Assembly (NCBI RefSeq): GCF_905220565.1
Contig: NC_059423.1
Coordinates: 6,568,001 to 6,632,000, forward strand
DNA from: Melitaea cinxia
Lineage: Eukaryota; Arthropoda; Insecta; Lepidoptera; Nymphalidae
Direction of reading: 5' to 3'
DNA length: 64,000 nucleotides
Positions 54,833-64,000 of the stretch are shown piece by piece. Below the pieces are notes generated by a model. It saw nothing but the letters and a program-made list of their open reading frames with translations. It searched no databases and was not told the origin of the DNA. The translations under genes were made by a program, and so were the position numbers. Every line of letters starts with the position of its first letter. Position 1 is the first letter of the stretch.

Positions 54833-55995
54833 TAAATAGGTATGTTGTAAATCATGACGGCGTGGAACGGTCCCTGGTGGAAATATTTGTTTGAAAACAA
54901 AGCCTAAAAAGTCTTCATAACTCTGCATAAGACTTTTAAAAGAATAAGTCAAAATGAAAAATATTCTCTGAAATTTCGACTTTATTGAAGATTGGTTCAT
55001 TTTTTTTAACATATACTTCCCACCAGGTGTGGCAGGAGTTTCAGCAGTATTTCATCGTTCTCGTGATAAAAAAATTAACCAAAACTGGTAGGTTTTTATT
55101 ATATAAGATTTTGCTATACTCAACTAGGTAGCTAACTCATCTATATAGATGGGAGTGGATGTTGTACTCGCCTAACTACAACTAGGAGGGATAGAAATTG
55201 AACGACGTGTCTAAAACAACACAATATTTCGAATAAATTCTAAAATTCAATTTTTAATTTAATAAGATAAAATAAGAGCAAAAGCTAATCAATTTCATAA
55301 ATTTCCGATTTATATTTCGTAAATAAAATTAGCATATTTTCTTTATATACATATATAAATAGTACCATTATATCATCAGATTAAGAAGATTTGTCTCAAT
55401 GTAAAATTTTTGACGATTTAATCTAAAGAGTGAACGTAGCTCCGCGTTTGAGAGGCGGAGCTTGGCGGGCTCGCGTTGTTGATCACGCCCCGTTCAAACT
55501 ATACCTCGTAACTAATAATATAAATAGATATATTAGTTTGTTTGCGATAATTTTTTTGAAGGAAAACTCCTTGACTTGGGGAGTAAGCTGGTGAATGCAC
55601 CACGAGAGCGTTACGAAAAGAGTGATCGGGCGAGGCGAACGGAGCATGAGAGAGAGGTGCGAGTACATTTTCTTTCTCTCTTTACTCATAGCTAGTTACG
55701 TTTCATTTATCTAAGACACAGTGCATGCCTATTGTGCAGAAGTTTTCCTTCAATCGTGTAGTCTAAAGCACACTCGTTTTTTTATATTACTGTTGATTAT
55801 TAAATATTAAAAAATGATTGTTAAATTTCTCCATCCATTAAGGACCTGTTTTACCGGTTGTGTAAAGTTTATCCTGCACATAAGTTATGATTATAATTTA
55901 ACAGCTGGAGGTAGAATTGTCAGTTAAGACCTGTTTGTCGTCAATTAATAAATTACAACTTTTAGATTCATATTTGCGAATAGAAATATTTTAAA
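54833..55995. other. Intergenic stretch downstream of nau
   Basis: 55436-55500 is GC-rich with a hairpin GCTCCGC/GCGGAGC; 55560-55690 is moderately GC-rich (GGGGAGTAAGCTGGTGAATGC). Neither shows a coding frame or a tRNA fold. No repeat recognised. Confidence 0.4.
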
Positions 55996-56256
55996 CTAGC
56001 TGACCCGGCGAACTTCGTATCGCCTAACAGTGACTTTTAAGTATTATCACAAATCTTTTGTATGGGAGTATAGAAAAGTGTTGTTTTTAGACTTTTTCAG
56101 GAAATTTAAAATTTTTTTTTTTAGAATTTTTCTCTCCGTAAGAACCATCCTCGTACTTCAAGGAATATTTAAAAAAAAGAATTAGCGAAATCGGTCCAAC
56201 CGTTCTCGAGTTTTGCGCTTAGCAACACATTCAGCGACTCATTTTTATATTATAGA
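55996..56256 (-). mobile_element. Helitron-like copy, type H2
   Basis: CTAGCTGACCCGGCGAACTTC at the left end; nearly identical to 7986-8278 apart from a 30-bp deletion after CGTATCGCCTAACA. Confidence 0.65.
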
Positions 56257-56451
56257 TATGTAGTGGAATTCGATGGTAAAAAATAATGATACTTTTATTA
56301 AAATCTTTTGTCTGTTGGATACTGTCATCCGCCAAATAGCGTTATCCACGACCACTGAAACAGGGCCTAATTCTAAAGCACTCGCTTATAGACTACCTTA
56401 TATATACTATTAGTATCTTTAATTAGAGTCAAAAAAAGCAGTATTCTATAA

Positions 56452-57265
56452 ATAATTGTGTTTGCTAGCAATCGAAAAAAAAACCGACTTCAATTACATC
56501 GACAAGTAATACAACGTAAGTAGACGAAAAAAATTAACAAACGTACTTAGACGACTAAGGTAAGGTTTGTTAATTTTTAACCGACTTCCAAAAAAGGAGG
56601 AGACTGTATTTTTTTTAAATCGAAAGGTGGTGTGTATCAATTGGTCCCATTTAAATTTATTTGAGATCTAACAACTACTTTTCGAGTTATATCTAATAAT
56701 GCGTTTTTACTTGACGCTTTTTTCGTCGACCTACGTTGTATTATACCGCATAACTTTCTACTGGATGTACCGATTTTGATAATTCTTTTTCTGTTGGAAA
56801 GGAGATATCCCTAGTTTAGTTCCATGATAAGGAAAGCAGGATCTGATGATGGGATCCCAGAGAAATCGAGGGAAACTCTTGAAAATCCGCAATAACTTTT
56901 TACTGGGTGTACCGATTTTGATAATTCTTTTTTTGTTGGAAAGAAGATATCCCTAGTTTAGTACCATGATAAGAAAACTAGGATCTGATGATGGGATCTC
57001 AGAGAAATCGAGGGAAACTCTTGAAAATCCGCAATAACTTTTTACTGGGTGTACCGATTTTAATAATTTTTAATTTAATCGAAAGCTAATGTTTGTCATG
57101 TGGTCATATATAAATTTTATTGAGATCTGATAACTACTTTTTGAGTAATCTTTGATAACGCGTAGTTACTTGACTATTTTTTCGTCGATCTACGTTGTAT
57201 TACTCGTCGATGTAATTGAAGTCGGTTTTTTTTTTCGTTTGCGAGCAAACACAATTATTTACTTA
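56452..57265. repeat. Composite of ACCGACTTC-family copies
   Basis: 56452-56535 is the end of a reverse copy; 56576-57265 is a forward copy in which a segment of about 140 bp (GATATCCCTAGTTTAGT... to CTTTTTACTGGGTGTACCG) occurs twice in tandem. It ends GAAGTCGGTTTTTTTTTTCG and GCGAGCAAACACAATTATT. Confidence 0.8.
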
Positions 57266-57479
57266 CGTTTTCGTAAAATATGAGCAGTTATTACGCATTA
57301 AGAATAGTTATACATACGTGAAACTCCAATAGATGTGTATTGTATAAAAATTGAAACCGTATTAATTTTTTAAATATATTTTTATTGTAAGGTAAAGGTA
57401 GGACTTAGATTTTACTGTTATTGTATTATGCACTTGCTATACTTATGTTTTCTTAGTGGTTTATAAATAAATAAATAAA

Positions 57480-57680
57480 AATGTATATGGTACGCCTGAT
57501 GGAAAACAGTTACCATAGACTATCTACGCCAGCAACGCGAGGAAGGGGTTCACACAGACATTCACGCAGGAACACAACACAACTTGAGAACTTTGTTATT
57601 TGGCTGTGATCTTCAGCAAGAATATGATGCTTCCCCAATCAGATTGCTACAAATTTTGAGTAATATGCATTATGTACAAT
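57480..57680 (-). repeat. S3 short repeat copy, degraded
   Basis: Complement of GGTACGCCTGATGG..., CAGGAACACAACACAACTTG, TTTGGCTGTGATCTTC. Confidence 0.7.
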
Positions 57681-57774
57681 TATGTCGGTTATACATATGT
57701 GGCTACCTACCACATCGAACTATTATTACTTAAGTAGTAATAGTAATTCAATGACGCTTCAAGATAACTTACCT

Positions 57775-57860
57775 GATACCTTTACCATTTAACCATACCG
57801 ATACCTTTACCATTTAACCTTACCGATACCTTTACCTTAAAAATACCTTCACCGTTCATA
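57775..57860. repeat. 25-bp tandem repeat, about three units
   Basis: GATACCTTTACCATTTAACC recurs at 25-bp spacing, the last unit decayed. Confidence 0.85.
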
Positions 57861-57884
57861 ACCTTAACCATTACCAAGATACAT

Positions 57885-58440
57885 TGACGTGTACGTGAAA
57901 CAGAAAGCACATAGCTCTGAAAAGAGCTGTTTTAATGTTCGTGAAACAAGATTGTTAGCTCTGAAAAGAACTGTTTTAATGTTCGTGAAACAAGATTGTT
58001 AGCTCTGAAAAGAACTGTTTGAAAGCAGCACAGCACACCATGCAAGCGGATGCACCAGCAATCACATGCACAGATCTTCACAGAAGTCTTCAAGCTAACT
58101 CGCACGTATTCTTCATGATGATCTTCACGAAGTACAATCACGCCGCCGCCGAGTGAAGTACACGTCAGAGATCCGTTCGTCGCGCCGATCGCCGCCGAAA
58201 AGGGCGAGACGCGGGAACGTATGATCTATTTATAGCTATCACTCTGCGCTACCGTGCCTCCGACTCGCGACGAAGCGCACGAGTAATCGGCAGCGGCACG
58301 CGCGGAAAAAGAGAGCCACGCGCGAGAAAGAGAGGCAAGGCTTATCTGTGATTGGTCATAAAAACTAATCAACTATTGTGATACTTACTTTTTATTGTAA
58401 ATTATTTTATATAAATATTACCATTTTTTATGCAAATATA
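57885..58440 (+). mobile_element. Probable 5' LTR of a Gypsy-like retrotransposon, left part
   Basis: Inferred from context: the sequence continues after the Jockey insertion (63709-63765) straight into a primer-binding site and gag start. Contents: 44-bp tandem repeats, a GC-rich segment with TCTATTTATAGC (TATA-like, about 58226) and an AT-rich end. The exact left boundary is not resolved because the 3' LTR is outside the window. Confidence 0.55.
57913..58020. repeat. 44-bp tandem repeat, 2.5 units, in the LTR
   Basis: Units at 57913, 57957 and 58001 (AGCTCTGAAAAGAACTGTTT, TAATGTTCGTGAAACAAG, ATTGTT). In the first unit AGCTCT-GAAA-AGAGCT is a perfect hairpin. Could be LTR enhancer repeats. 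Confidence 0.95.
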
Positions 58441-58962
58441 GGATTTCCATAGCCGACCTAGTCGGACGTGGACAGACACAGTGCGCTGCGCGATCATACG
58501 CGCCCCCGGCCCCCGCCGCCCACACACGGTGCGCTCACACGCACCCCCCTCGGCCCCCGCCGATCGCTCGCGTCCGCTCACTAGCGTGACCGCGAGCCCA
58601 CCCGGCGACGACCCAGTCGCCCGTCGCCGCTCAATGAGAGCGGCAGTCGCCGAAACGGATTGAAGTGCCACGGACATTTTGGACTTTCAGTGCAGTGCCA
58701 CGGACAATTGGACAATTGGACTGTCATTAGGTCAGATTAGTGCAGTGATCGTTCGATAGGCTTATAGACTGTTGGACTTTCTGTGTATTTGTGCTCGGAC
58801 AATATAAGTGCAAGGACTTTTTAGTGTCTTCGCGTACGCGGGCCCGCTCCTCCCGGAGCCGAGCCGACCAGTCACACAACCCGGATTATCAGGTCAGTCT
58901 TAGGGACTCATCTCTGTCACCTACGGGCAGAGCTCATTAGGGACCACACCGTAGGCACTCAC

Positions 58963-58984
58963 CTCCCCTGCCCCGGCAGGGGAG
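58963..58984 (+). promoter_or_regulatory. GC-rich hairpin in the 5' UTR before ORF1
   Basis: CTCCCCTGCC and GGCAGGGGAG pair with almost no loop, 52 nt upstream of the ORF1 ATG. It could affect translation or ORF1-protein binding; inference only. Confidence 0.5.
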
Positions 58985-59036
58985 AAACACATTTTATCTC
59001 CCCGTGTCCACTAGGGACACTCATAGGTTTTTGAAA

Positions 59037-60545
59037 ATGGAGCGACTTATACAGTTGCTCGCCACCCGCTTCCCCGAGGTCTTAGAGACCCTAAACCGCG
59101 AGCTCAATGAGCAAGACGCGGCCTCCGTAGCCCCCACCGCTGCCGCCTCGGGTTCGATTCCCGACGGACCGGCCTCCCCCGATTCAGTATCGATGGATAC
59201 CGAAAGCGAAAACGAGTCGTCGAACGGCGACGACTCAGAGTCGCGATCGCGGTCGGCTTCACCGACCGGAAGCGATTCAGACTCGGACGGTTTCGAGACC
59301 GTCCAAAATAACAAGAGGAAGCGCAACCGCCGCAAGGGTTGCTCTACGAGCCCGCCGCCCGTTAAGAAGCGCCCCGCCCCCGCTACAGCGGCCAACAAAG
59401 CCCGCCGCACGCCCCCCGCATCCCCGAACCCTTCGCAGGAAACTAGTGTGCCAGCAAACTCCGCGTCTAACGCGGCTCCCGCGCCTAGCGCGACCCCCGC
59501 AACTTCGGCAGGGCCTAAAAAGCCTCCGCCCATATATATCCAGGATATAAAATGCTGGAACGACATTTCGGCCAAAATGAGGGCCAAACAAATTAGTTAT
59601 ACCCACGCGCAATCCACTGCGCAAGGTATCAGGGTCACCTTAACGGACTCTGACTCCCATCGCAAACTCGCGACCCTCCTTCGTGCCGAAAAAATCGGCT
59701 ATCACACACACGCACTCGACGACGAACGTCAGCTGCGTGTAGTAATACGCGGGCTCCCGAAAGAGATCGACATAAAGTCGATCCACGAGGACTTAAAAGC
59801 CCAGGACCTCCCCATCCAAGAAGTACATAGGATGTACAATCTTCGCACTAAAGAACCATACAACATGGTTCTGTGCGTTCTCGATCTCTCCCCGCAAGGG
59901 AAGAAAATATTCAACATAAAAACAGTGTGCTACCTCTCCGGTCTCACTGTAGAGGCCCCTCATAAACGTGGCGTCCCCGGACAATGCCACAACTGTCAAA
60001 AATACGGGCATTCCGCCCGCAATTGCTTCACGAGGCCTAGGTGCGTAAAGTGCCTAGGGGACCACAGTACGACGGACTGTCCTCGTAAGGTCCCAGACCC
60101 CTTGACTCCTCCCAGCTGCGTCCTCTGTAAATCACAGGGGCACCCAGCGAATTACCGCGGCTGCCCGAAGGCCCCGCGCAGACGCCCACGGGCTATCAAA
60201 GCCCACAAGAACTCGAACACGAGTTCCAAGCCCAGCCCCGCTTCCGCCGAATCCCAGCCGGCGAAAACTACAGTCCCCTCTGCTCCTCCCACGGAGCAAA
60301 CAGTCCCGCGGGCGGAAAAGCACACACCCGCATCCATTCAAAAGACCCCTCAGGTCAATAACCCGTTGGGAGCCTGGGCTAGACCGTTGTCCAACGGCAT
60401 CCCTACAGTCACCACTTCTCCGGCATTAAAGCCGGAAACAGTCACGAAAAGCCAATTGCTAGGCATGAAGGCTTATTTAGATAGTGTCAGGGCTAACCTT
60501 GACAGCATGGCGGCGCTCATAGAGCAATCCCTTTGTAGTTTTTAA
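59037..60545 (+). CDS. Jockey ORF1: gag-like nucleic-acid-binding protein
   Basis: 502 residues from ATG 59037 (GAAAATGGAG); the in-frame GTG further upstream is not a start. The N-terminal half is acidic and Ser-rich, then Lys/Arg- and Pro/Ala-rich. A Jockey-type pre-zinc-finger domain follows (LRVVIRGLPKEIDIKSIHED, KEPYNMVLCVL), then three zinc knuckles: CHNCQKYGHSARNC (317-330), CVKCLGDHSTTDC (about 336-348) and CVLCKSQGHPANYRGC (about 362-377). The C-tail is Pro/Ser-rich. In this family ORF1 coats the RNA in a ribonucleoprotein and directs it to the nucleus. The stop TAA overlaps the ORF2 ATG. Confidence 0.93.
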   Translation: MERLIQLLATRFPEVLETLNRELNEQDAASVAPTAAASGSIPDGPASPDSVSMDTESENESSNGDDSESRSRSASPTGSDSDSDGFETVQNNKRKRNRRKGCSTSPPPVKKRPAPATAANKARRTPPASPNPSQETSVPANSASNAAPAPSATPATSAGPKKPPPIYIQDIKCWNDISAKMRAKQISYTHAQSTAQGIRVTLTDSDSHRKLATLLRAEKIGYHTHALDDERQLRVVIRGLPKEIDIKSIHEDLKAQDLPIQEVHRMYNLRTKEPYNMVLCVLDLSPQGKKIFNIKTVCYLSGLTVEAPHKRGVPGQCHNCQKYGHSARNCFTRPRCVKCLGDHSTTDCPRKVPDPLTPPSCVLCKSQGHPANYRGCPKAPRRRPRAIKAHKNSNTSSKPSPASAESQPAKTTVPSAPPTEQTVPRAEKHTPASIQKTPQVNNPLGAWARPLSNGIPTVTTSPALKPETVTKSQLLGMKAYLDSVRANLDSMAALIEQSLCSF

Positions 60546-60547
60546 TG
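60543..60547 (+). promoter_or_regulatory. UAAUG stop-start overlap between ORF1 and ORF2
   Basis: TAA (60543-60545) shares its last A with ATG (60545-60547). The same UAAUG arrangement couples ORF1 and ORF2 translation by termination-reinitiation in SART1 of Bombyx; the same mechanism is likely here. Confidence 0.85.
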
Positions 60548-63415
60548 GCTACAAACGCTAGGAACAAACCGCGATCGCTCAGCGTTGTTACTTTCAACGC
60601 AAACGGCCTTATCCGGCAAATTGATTTAGTACGTCAATTTCTGAGGGACCACCCCGTCGACGTCATGTTAGTGCAGGAAACCTTCCTCAAGCCGTCAATT
60701 AGAAATCCTAGGATATCTAATTATCGGCTCGTTAGGAATGATAGGGACTCCGCCCGCGGAGGCACTATCATTTACTATAAGTCTTCCTTGCACTGCATTC
60801 CGCTCGACCCACCCACGCTTCTCAACATCGAGGTGTCAATGTGTCGAGTCAGTTTGACGGGCCATCAGCCCATAACAATAATATCCGCCTACTCCTCTCC
60901 GAGCAAACCCCTATTAGAAAGTGACATAAGATCACTACTCTCGTTGGACGTCGCGGTCATTCTGGCCGGCGACTTAAACTGTAAACACCCCCGCTGGAAT
61001 TCCCGTAAAACAAATACCAAAGGCACGGAACTAGACAGACTGACGTCACTACCGACCTTCGACTTCGAAGTGATCGCCCCTATGACGCCCACTCGCTACC
61101 CCAATAGGAACAATGACTCACCCGACATACTCGACATAGCGATCCTGAGGGGAGTGACCTTACAGTTACGAACCATAGAGACGTTATCCGAGTTAGACTC
61201 TGACCATCGCCCCGTCCTAATCCAGCTAGGACCAGACCCGAATCTCCTCCAACCCACTAAAATCATAATAGATTTTAAGAAACTCGACATCGAGTTAAAT
61301 AATACTGATTCCAACGAGAATTTAAATAGAATACCCGACACAATTGACTCCGTAGATGTCGCGAAAGCAGCCGCGTTAAATCTCACCTCTTTTATTAAAG
61401 AAAAGATCGATCACTGCTCAAGGGAGATTCCTAATCGCCCTGGCGAGCGATGGGAACTCTCGGAGGAGTTGAAAGACCTGATCAGGCGCAAGAACGCGCA
61501 GACTAGAGCCCATGACGCTTACCCGACTGACGACAATCGGAGGAAACTCCGTGCCCTACAGAGGGAGGTGAAAGCACGCTTCGCCGAACTCAGGGACGAC
61601 CGCCACAGTAGGCGCCTCGGAGAGCTCACGCCTTCGCACACAGCTTACTGGTCGCTAGCGCGATCTCTACGAAGCGACACTGTCACCACGATACCCCCCT
61701 TGCTACGTCCGAACCTCCCTCCAGCCCTCGACGATCTGGATAAGGCCGAGTGTTTTGCTAGTAGCCTGGAGAGCCAATGCTCGCCAAGCACTGAGCCGGT
61801 CGATCAAAGTCACCTCTTAAAGGTGGACTTCGAAGTAGAGCGCAAGGCGGCTTCACCGCCTACTGACGAACCACTCCCTCCGACTACCGTCGAGGAGGTT
61901 GAATCGATCCTCAAAGGCCTTCACGCGAAAAAGTCTCCGGGGCCCGATAGGATTTCAAACAAGACGCTTAAGCTTCTTCCAAGGCAGTTACTCGCCCTCC
62001 TAGTAATGATCTATAACTCCCTCCTGGCTGGCTGCTCCTTTCCCGACCAGTGGAAAGAAGCGATAGTTATAGGTATTCACAAACCTGGCAAACCCAGGAA
62101 CCTCCCTACTAGCTACCGCCCTATAAGTCTTCTCAATACGCTCGGTAAAGTGTACGAGAAAATAATCCTGAATAGATTAAAGAAAGCCATGGAGACCATG
62201 GAACCTCCGCTCATTGATGAGCAGTTCGGATTCCGAGCCGGACACTCTCCAGTCTACCAAGTGCACCGCATCACCGAACATATCCTGTCCGGCTTCGCTA
62301 AATCGAAAGCCCACTCGACGGGCGCTCTCTTTTTCGACATAGTGAAAGCTTTCGACAAAGTCTGGCATAACGGCTTAATTTACAAGCTGTACAATCTAAA
62401 AATACCAGACAGACTCGTGCTCATCATACGAGACTACTTGTCGAATCGCACCTTCCGCTATCGAGTCGAAGGCACGTTATCGTCGCCTCGGCCGATACGC
62501 GCCGGCGTCCCACAGGGATCCCTACTTTCTCCGCTCCTGTACTCTCTGTACACGAACGACATCCCCATACCCAGCCAAAGCTCAGCCACCAAGCTGGCTC
62601 TCTTCGCAGACGACACTGCTATTTTCACGACCTCCGTCTCCGTAGCCATGATGTCCAAACGCCTCCAATCTGCGACCACCGCACTAGGCGAGTGGTTCAG
62701 GAAGTGGAGAATCGAGGTCAACGCCGAGAAAAGCTCAGCGGTGCACTTCACCCGAAACCCAAAATTCTTATTTTGGAGACAAGGGCGCCCGGAGACAATC
62801 AAACTCTTCGGGAAACCGATCCCATGGCAAAAAGAAGCCAAATATCTCGGAGTCACTCTAGACAGTAAACTTATTTTCAAGTCCCACATAAATCGAGTTC
62901 GTAACCGAGCCGCCTTCGTACTCGGTAGGCTGTATATGATGCTATGCGGAAAGAGTAAAATGTCTCTTAGAAATAAGACGACATTATACAAACTCTGCGT
63001 TCGTCCTATCATGACCTACGCGAGTCCAGTCTTCGCCCACTGTCACCCCACCTACATCCAACGGCTGCAAGCGATGCAGAACCGCTTCTTACGCACGGCC
63101 ACGGCCTCACCGTGGTACGTACGTAACGTCGACCTCCATAAGGACTTTGGGATCGATTCAATCGCCAAGCATCTCAAAAATCTTTCTTCAAGGTTTTTTG
63201 AGAGAGCACTCCGACACCCCAACCCTCTTGTAGCAGAGGCCTGCTCCTACGTAGGTAGAGGAAGCGTACAGACGAGACTTAGACGTCCTAAACACGTCTT
63301 GACAGACCCCGATGATAGAATAACCGTAGCCAACGCCCCTCTCATAGGTAACACACCCACTCACCGAACACTCACGCACCGCCTTCGCCGGCGAAGACGA
63401 GGTCCCCCGCGTTAG
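60545..63415 (+). CDS. Jockey ORF2: endonuclease and reverse transcriptase
   Basis: 956 residues. Apurinic-type endonuclease, about 1-230: VTFNANGL, QETFL, NDRDSARGGT, AGDLNCKHPRWNS (Asp143) and ELDSDHRPV (218-222 region) supply the catalytic Asn, Glu, Asp and His. RT, about 470-760: KSPGPDRISNKTL, SYRPISLLNTLGKVYEKI, GFRAGHSPVYQ, FFDIVKAFDKVWH, AGVPQGSLLSPLLY and catalytic FADD (687-690). The C-terminus (YKLCVRPIMTYASPVF, RRPKHVLTDPDD) is typical of Jockey; no RNase H is seen. It nicks target DNA and primes cDNA synthesis there. Every expected active-site residue is present. Confidence 0.95.
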   Translation: MATNARNKPRSLSVVTFNANGLIRQIDLVRQFLRDHPVDVMLVQETFLKPSIRNPRISNYRLVRNDRDSARGGTIIYYKSSLHCIPLDPPTLLNIEVSMCRVSLTGHQPITIISAYSSPSKPLLESDIRSLLSLDVAVILAGDLNCKHPRWNSRKTNTKGTELDRLTSLPTFDFEVIAPMTPTRYPNRNNDSPDILDIAILRGVTLQLRTIETLSELDSDHRPVLIQLGPDPNLLQPTKIIIDFKKLDIELNNTDSNENLNRIPDTIDSVDVAKAAALNLTSFIKEKIDHCSREIPNRPGERWELSEELKDLIRRKNAQTRAHDAYPTDDNRRKLRALQREVKARFAELRDDRHSRRLGELTPSHTAYWSLARSLRSDTVTTIPPLLRPNLPPALDDLDKAECFASSLESQCSPSTEPVDQSHLLKVDFEVERKAASPPTDEPLPPTTVEEVESILKGLHAKKSPGPDRISNKTLKLLPRQLLALLVMIYNSLLAGCSFPDQWKEAIVIGIHKPGKPRNLPTSYRPISLLNTLGKVYEKIILNRLKKAMETMEPPLIDEQFGFRAGHSPVYQVHRITEHILSGFAKSKAHSTGALFFDIVKAFDKVWHNGLIYKLYNLKIPDRLVLIIRDYLSNRTFRYRVEGTLSSPRPIRAGVPQGSLLSPLLYSLYTNDIPIPSQSSATKLALFADDTAIFTTSVSVAMMSKRLQSATTALGEWFRKWRIEVNAEKSSAVHFTRNPKFLFWRQGRPETIKLFGKPIPWQKEAKYLGVTLDSKLIFKSHINRVRNRAAFVLGRLYMMLCGKSKMSLRNKTTLYKLCVRPIMTYASPVFAHCHPTYIQRLQAMQNRFLRTATASPWYVRNVDLHKDFGIDSIAKHLKNLSSRFFERALRHPNPLVAEACSYVGRGSVQTRLRRPKHVLTDPDDRITVANAPLIGNTPTHRTLTHRLRRRRRGPPR

Positions 63416-63708
63416 GACGGCTCGGATACGCTTAGGCGCATCGACCGTCCACAACTCGCCGCAGCGCTCCGCATAGCGCCTCCTCCATCCCGACGACGTT
63501 CTAAGCCGAGGTGCGATCTCGCTAGGAGACACCCTTAGGACGAACGTCACCCCCGTGCCCGCCGAAAAGGGCCCACATCTTCCTTCGCGGCCGGTTGCCT
63601 AAGTGCCCGGCCCCCCTCACCGGTGACGCTGTAAAGGCCAGTAGGGCCAACAGCTACTATCATTTCGAAAAAAAAAAAAAAAAAAAAAAAAAAAAACATG
63701 CAAATATA

Positions 63709-63765
63709 TTCGATCGACACCTTCTGATCAAGACTTTCATTTCGACACAACAATAGTCCCTAAAG
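63709..63765 (+). mobile_element. Probable LTR, right end
   Basis: Continuation of the interrupted LTR up to the primer-binding site (ends ATAGTCCCTAAAG). Boundary inferred from the adjacent primer site. Confidence 0.5.
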
Positions 63766-63779
63766 TGGTGACCCGACGA
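63766..63779 (+). other. Candidate tRNA primer-binding site of the LTR element
   Basis: TGGTGACCCGACGA begins with TGG, the complement of a tRNA CCA end, and lies 65 bases before the gag ATG, as expected just after a 5' LTR. The tRNA was not identified. Confidence 0.6.
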
Positions 63780-63830
63780 AGAACACGAAGAATCCCTGCT
63801 CGTAAAGAAGAAGAATCCCTGCTCGTGAAA

Positions 63831-64000
63831 AATGGATCAATCAAGAACCATCGAATCCCTGCCCGCCGCAGCCGCCACCGTCGACCAGCCGCCAGAAATC
63901 GCGAACATTTCGCTTTCGCTGCGAATTCCACCTTTCTGGCGCGACCGTGTTCGATTATGGTTCTACAGCTTCGAAGCCGCCATTCACGACCAGAAGAAAA
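63831..64000 (+). CDS. Gypsy-like Gag, N-terminus (runs off the window)
   Basis: ATG at 63831 opens a frame to the end of the window with ISLSLRIPPFWRDRVRLWFY then SFEAAIHDQKK. The IPPFW...LWF...E pattern is the usual start of the capsid-like region in arthropod Ty3/Gypsy Gag proteins. 56 codons are visible, undamaged. Repeated AGAATCCCTGCTCGT precedes it (63788-63826). The pol part is outside. Confidence 0.7.

Larger units (their letters stand above)
58441..63696 (+). mobile_element. Full-length Jockey-clade LINE, apparently intact
   Basis: 5256 bp bounded by an 11-bp perfect duplication (ATGCAAATATA at 58430-58440 and 63698-63708) and ending in 29 A residues. Layout: 596-bp GC-rich 5' UTR, ORF1 (gag-like), ORF2 (endonuclease and RT) overlapping by one base, 250-bp 3' UTR, poly-A. 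No stop, frameshift or truncation was seen. GC content is much higher than in the flanks. All signs point to a recent insertion and a possibly active element. Confidence 0.93.

Noticed and set aside
55436..55500. Possible structured ncRNA (GCTCCGC...GCGGAGC hairpin)
   Set aside because: A single short hairpin with no second copy or promoter sign.
59021..59624. Long minus-strand frames opposite Jockey ORF1
   Set aside because: GC-rich antisense shadows of ORF1.

Overview
This is a eukaryotic, AT-rich, repeat-dominated window that looks like a moth or butterfly chromosome. The evidence is the set of interspersed repeats (tRNA-derived SINEs, RTE-tailed and Jockey-tailed short repeats, Helitron-like elements ending in CTAG, a Dong/R4-type LINE in TAA repeats) together with two insect-type split genes. 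The lepidopteran assignment is inference from repeat style; no species is claimed.

Two host genes can be assembled from exons with matching reading phase. (1) On the minus strand, seven exons between 10967 and 3620 encode the N-terminal 317 residues of a rapsyn-like TPR protein (RAPSN; postsynaptic receptor-clustering scaffold). Its 3' exons (last TPRs, coiled coil, RING) lie beyond base 1. (2) On the plus strand, four exons between 25202 and 51578 encode a complete 182-residue myogenic bHLH factor (MyoD/nautilus family) with a 19.7-kb first intron. The two muscle-related genes are head to head, about 14 kb apart.

Layout: 1-3480 two nested LINEs inside a rapsyn intron; 3620-10967 rapsyn exons separated by SINE, LINE and Helitron-like debris; 11-24 kb intergenic repeats, including an almost complete LINE at 14205-17987; 25-51.6 kb the nautilus gene, whose first intron holds a Dong/R4 LINE, a 2.2-kb AATAG/AACAG satellite in repeated blocks, and a dense mosaic of inverted-repeat elements, Helitron-like copies and SINEs; 51.7-57.9 kb more of the same mosaic; 58441-63696 a full-length, apparently intact Jockey-clade LINE (ORF1 and ORF2 joined by UAAUG, 29-nt poly-A, 11-bp target duplication) inserted into the LTR of a Gypsy-like retrotransposon, whose primer-binding site and gag start follow at 63766-64000.

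The points most worth attention are: a conserved, covarying 3'-UTR hairpin in one LINE family; a perfect 27-bp SINE-derived hairpin just upstream of a rapsyn splice acceptor; the divergent loop and compact size of the nautilus protein; the intact Jockey element; the pentamer satellite inside an intron; and an unexplained set of palindromic GGTCCAG-type motifs at 18.4-19.1 kb. I found no bacterial-type system, CRISPR array, rRNA gene or stand-alone tRNA gene.
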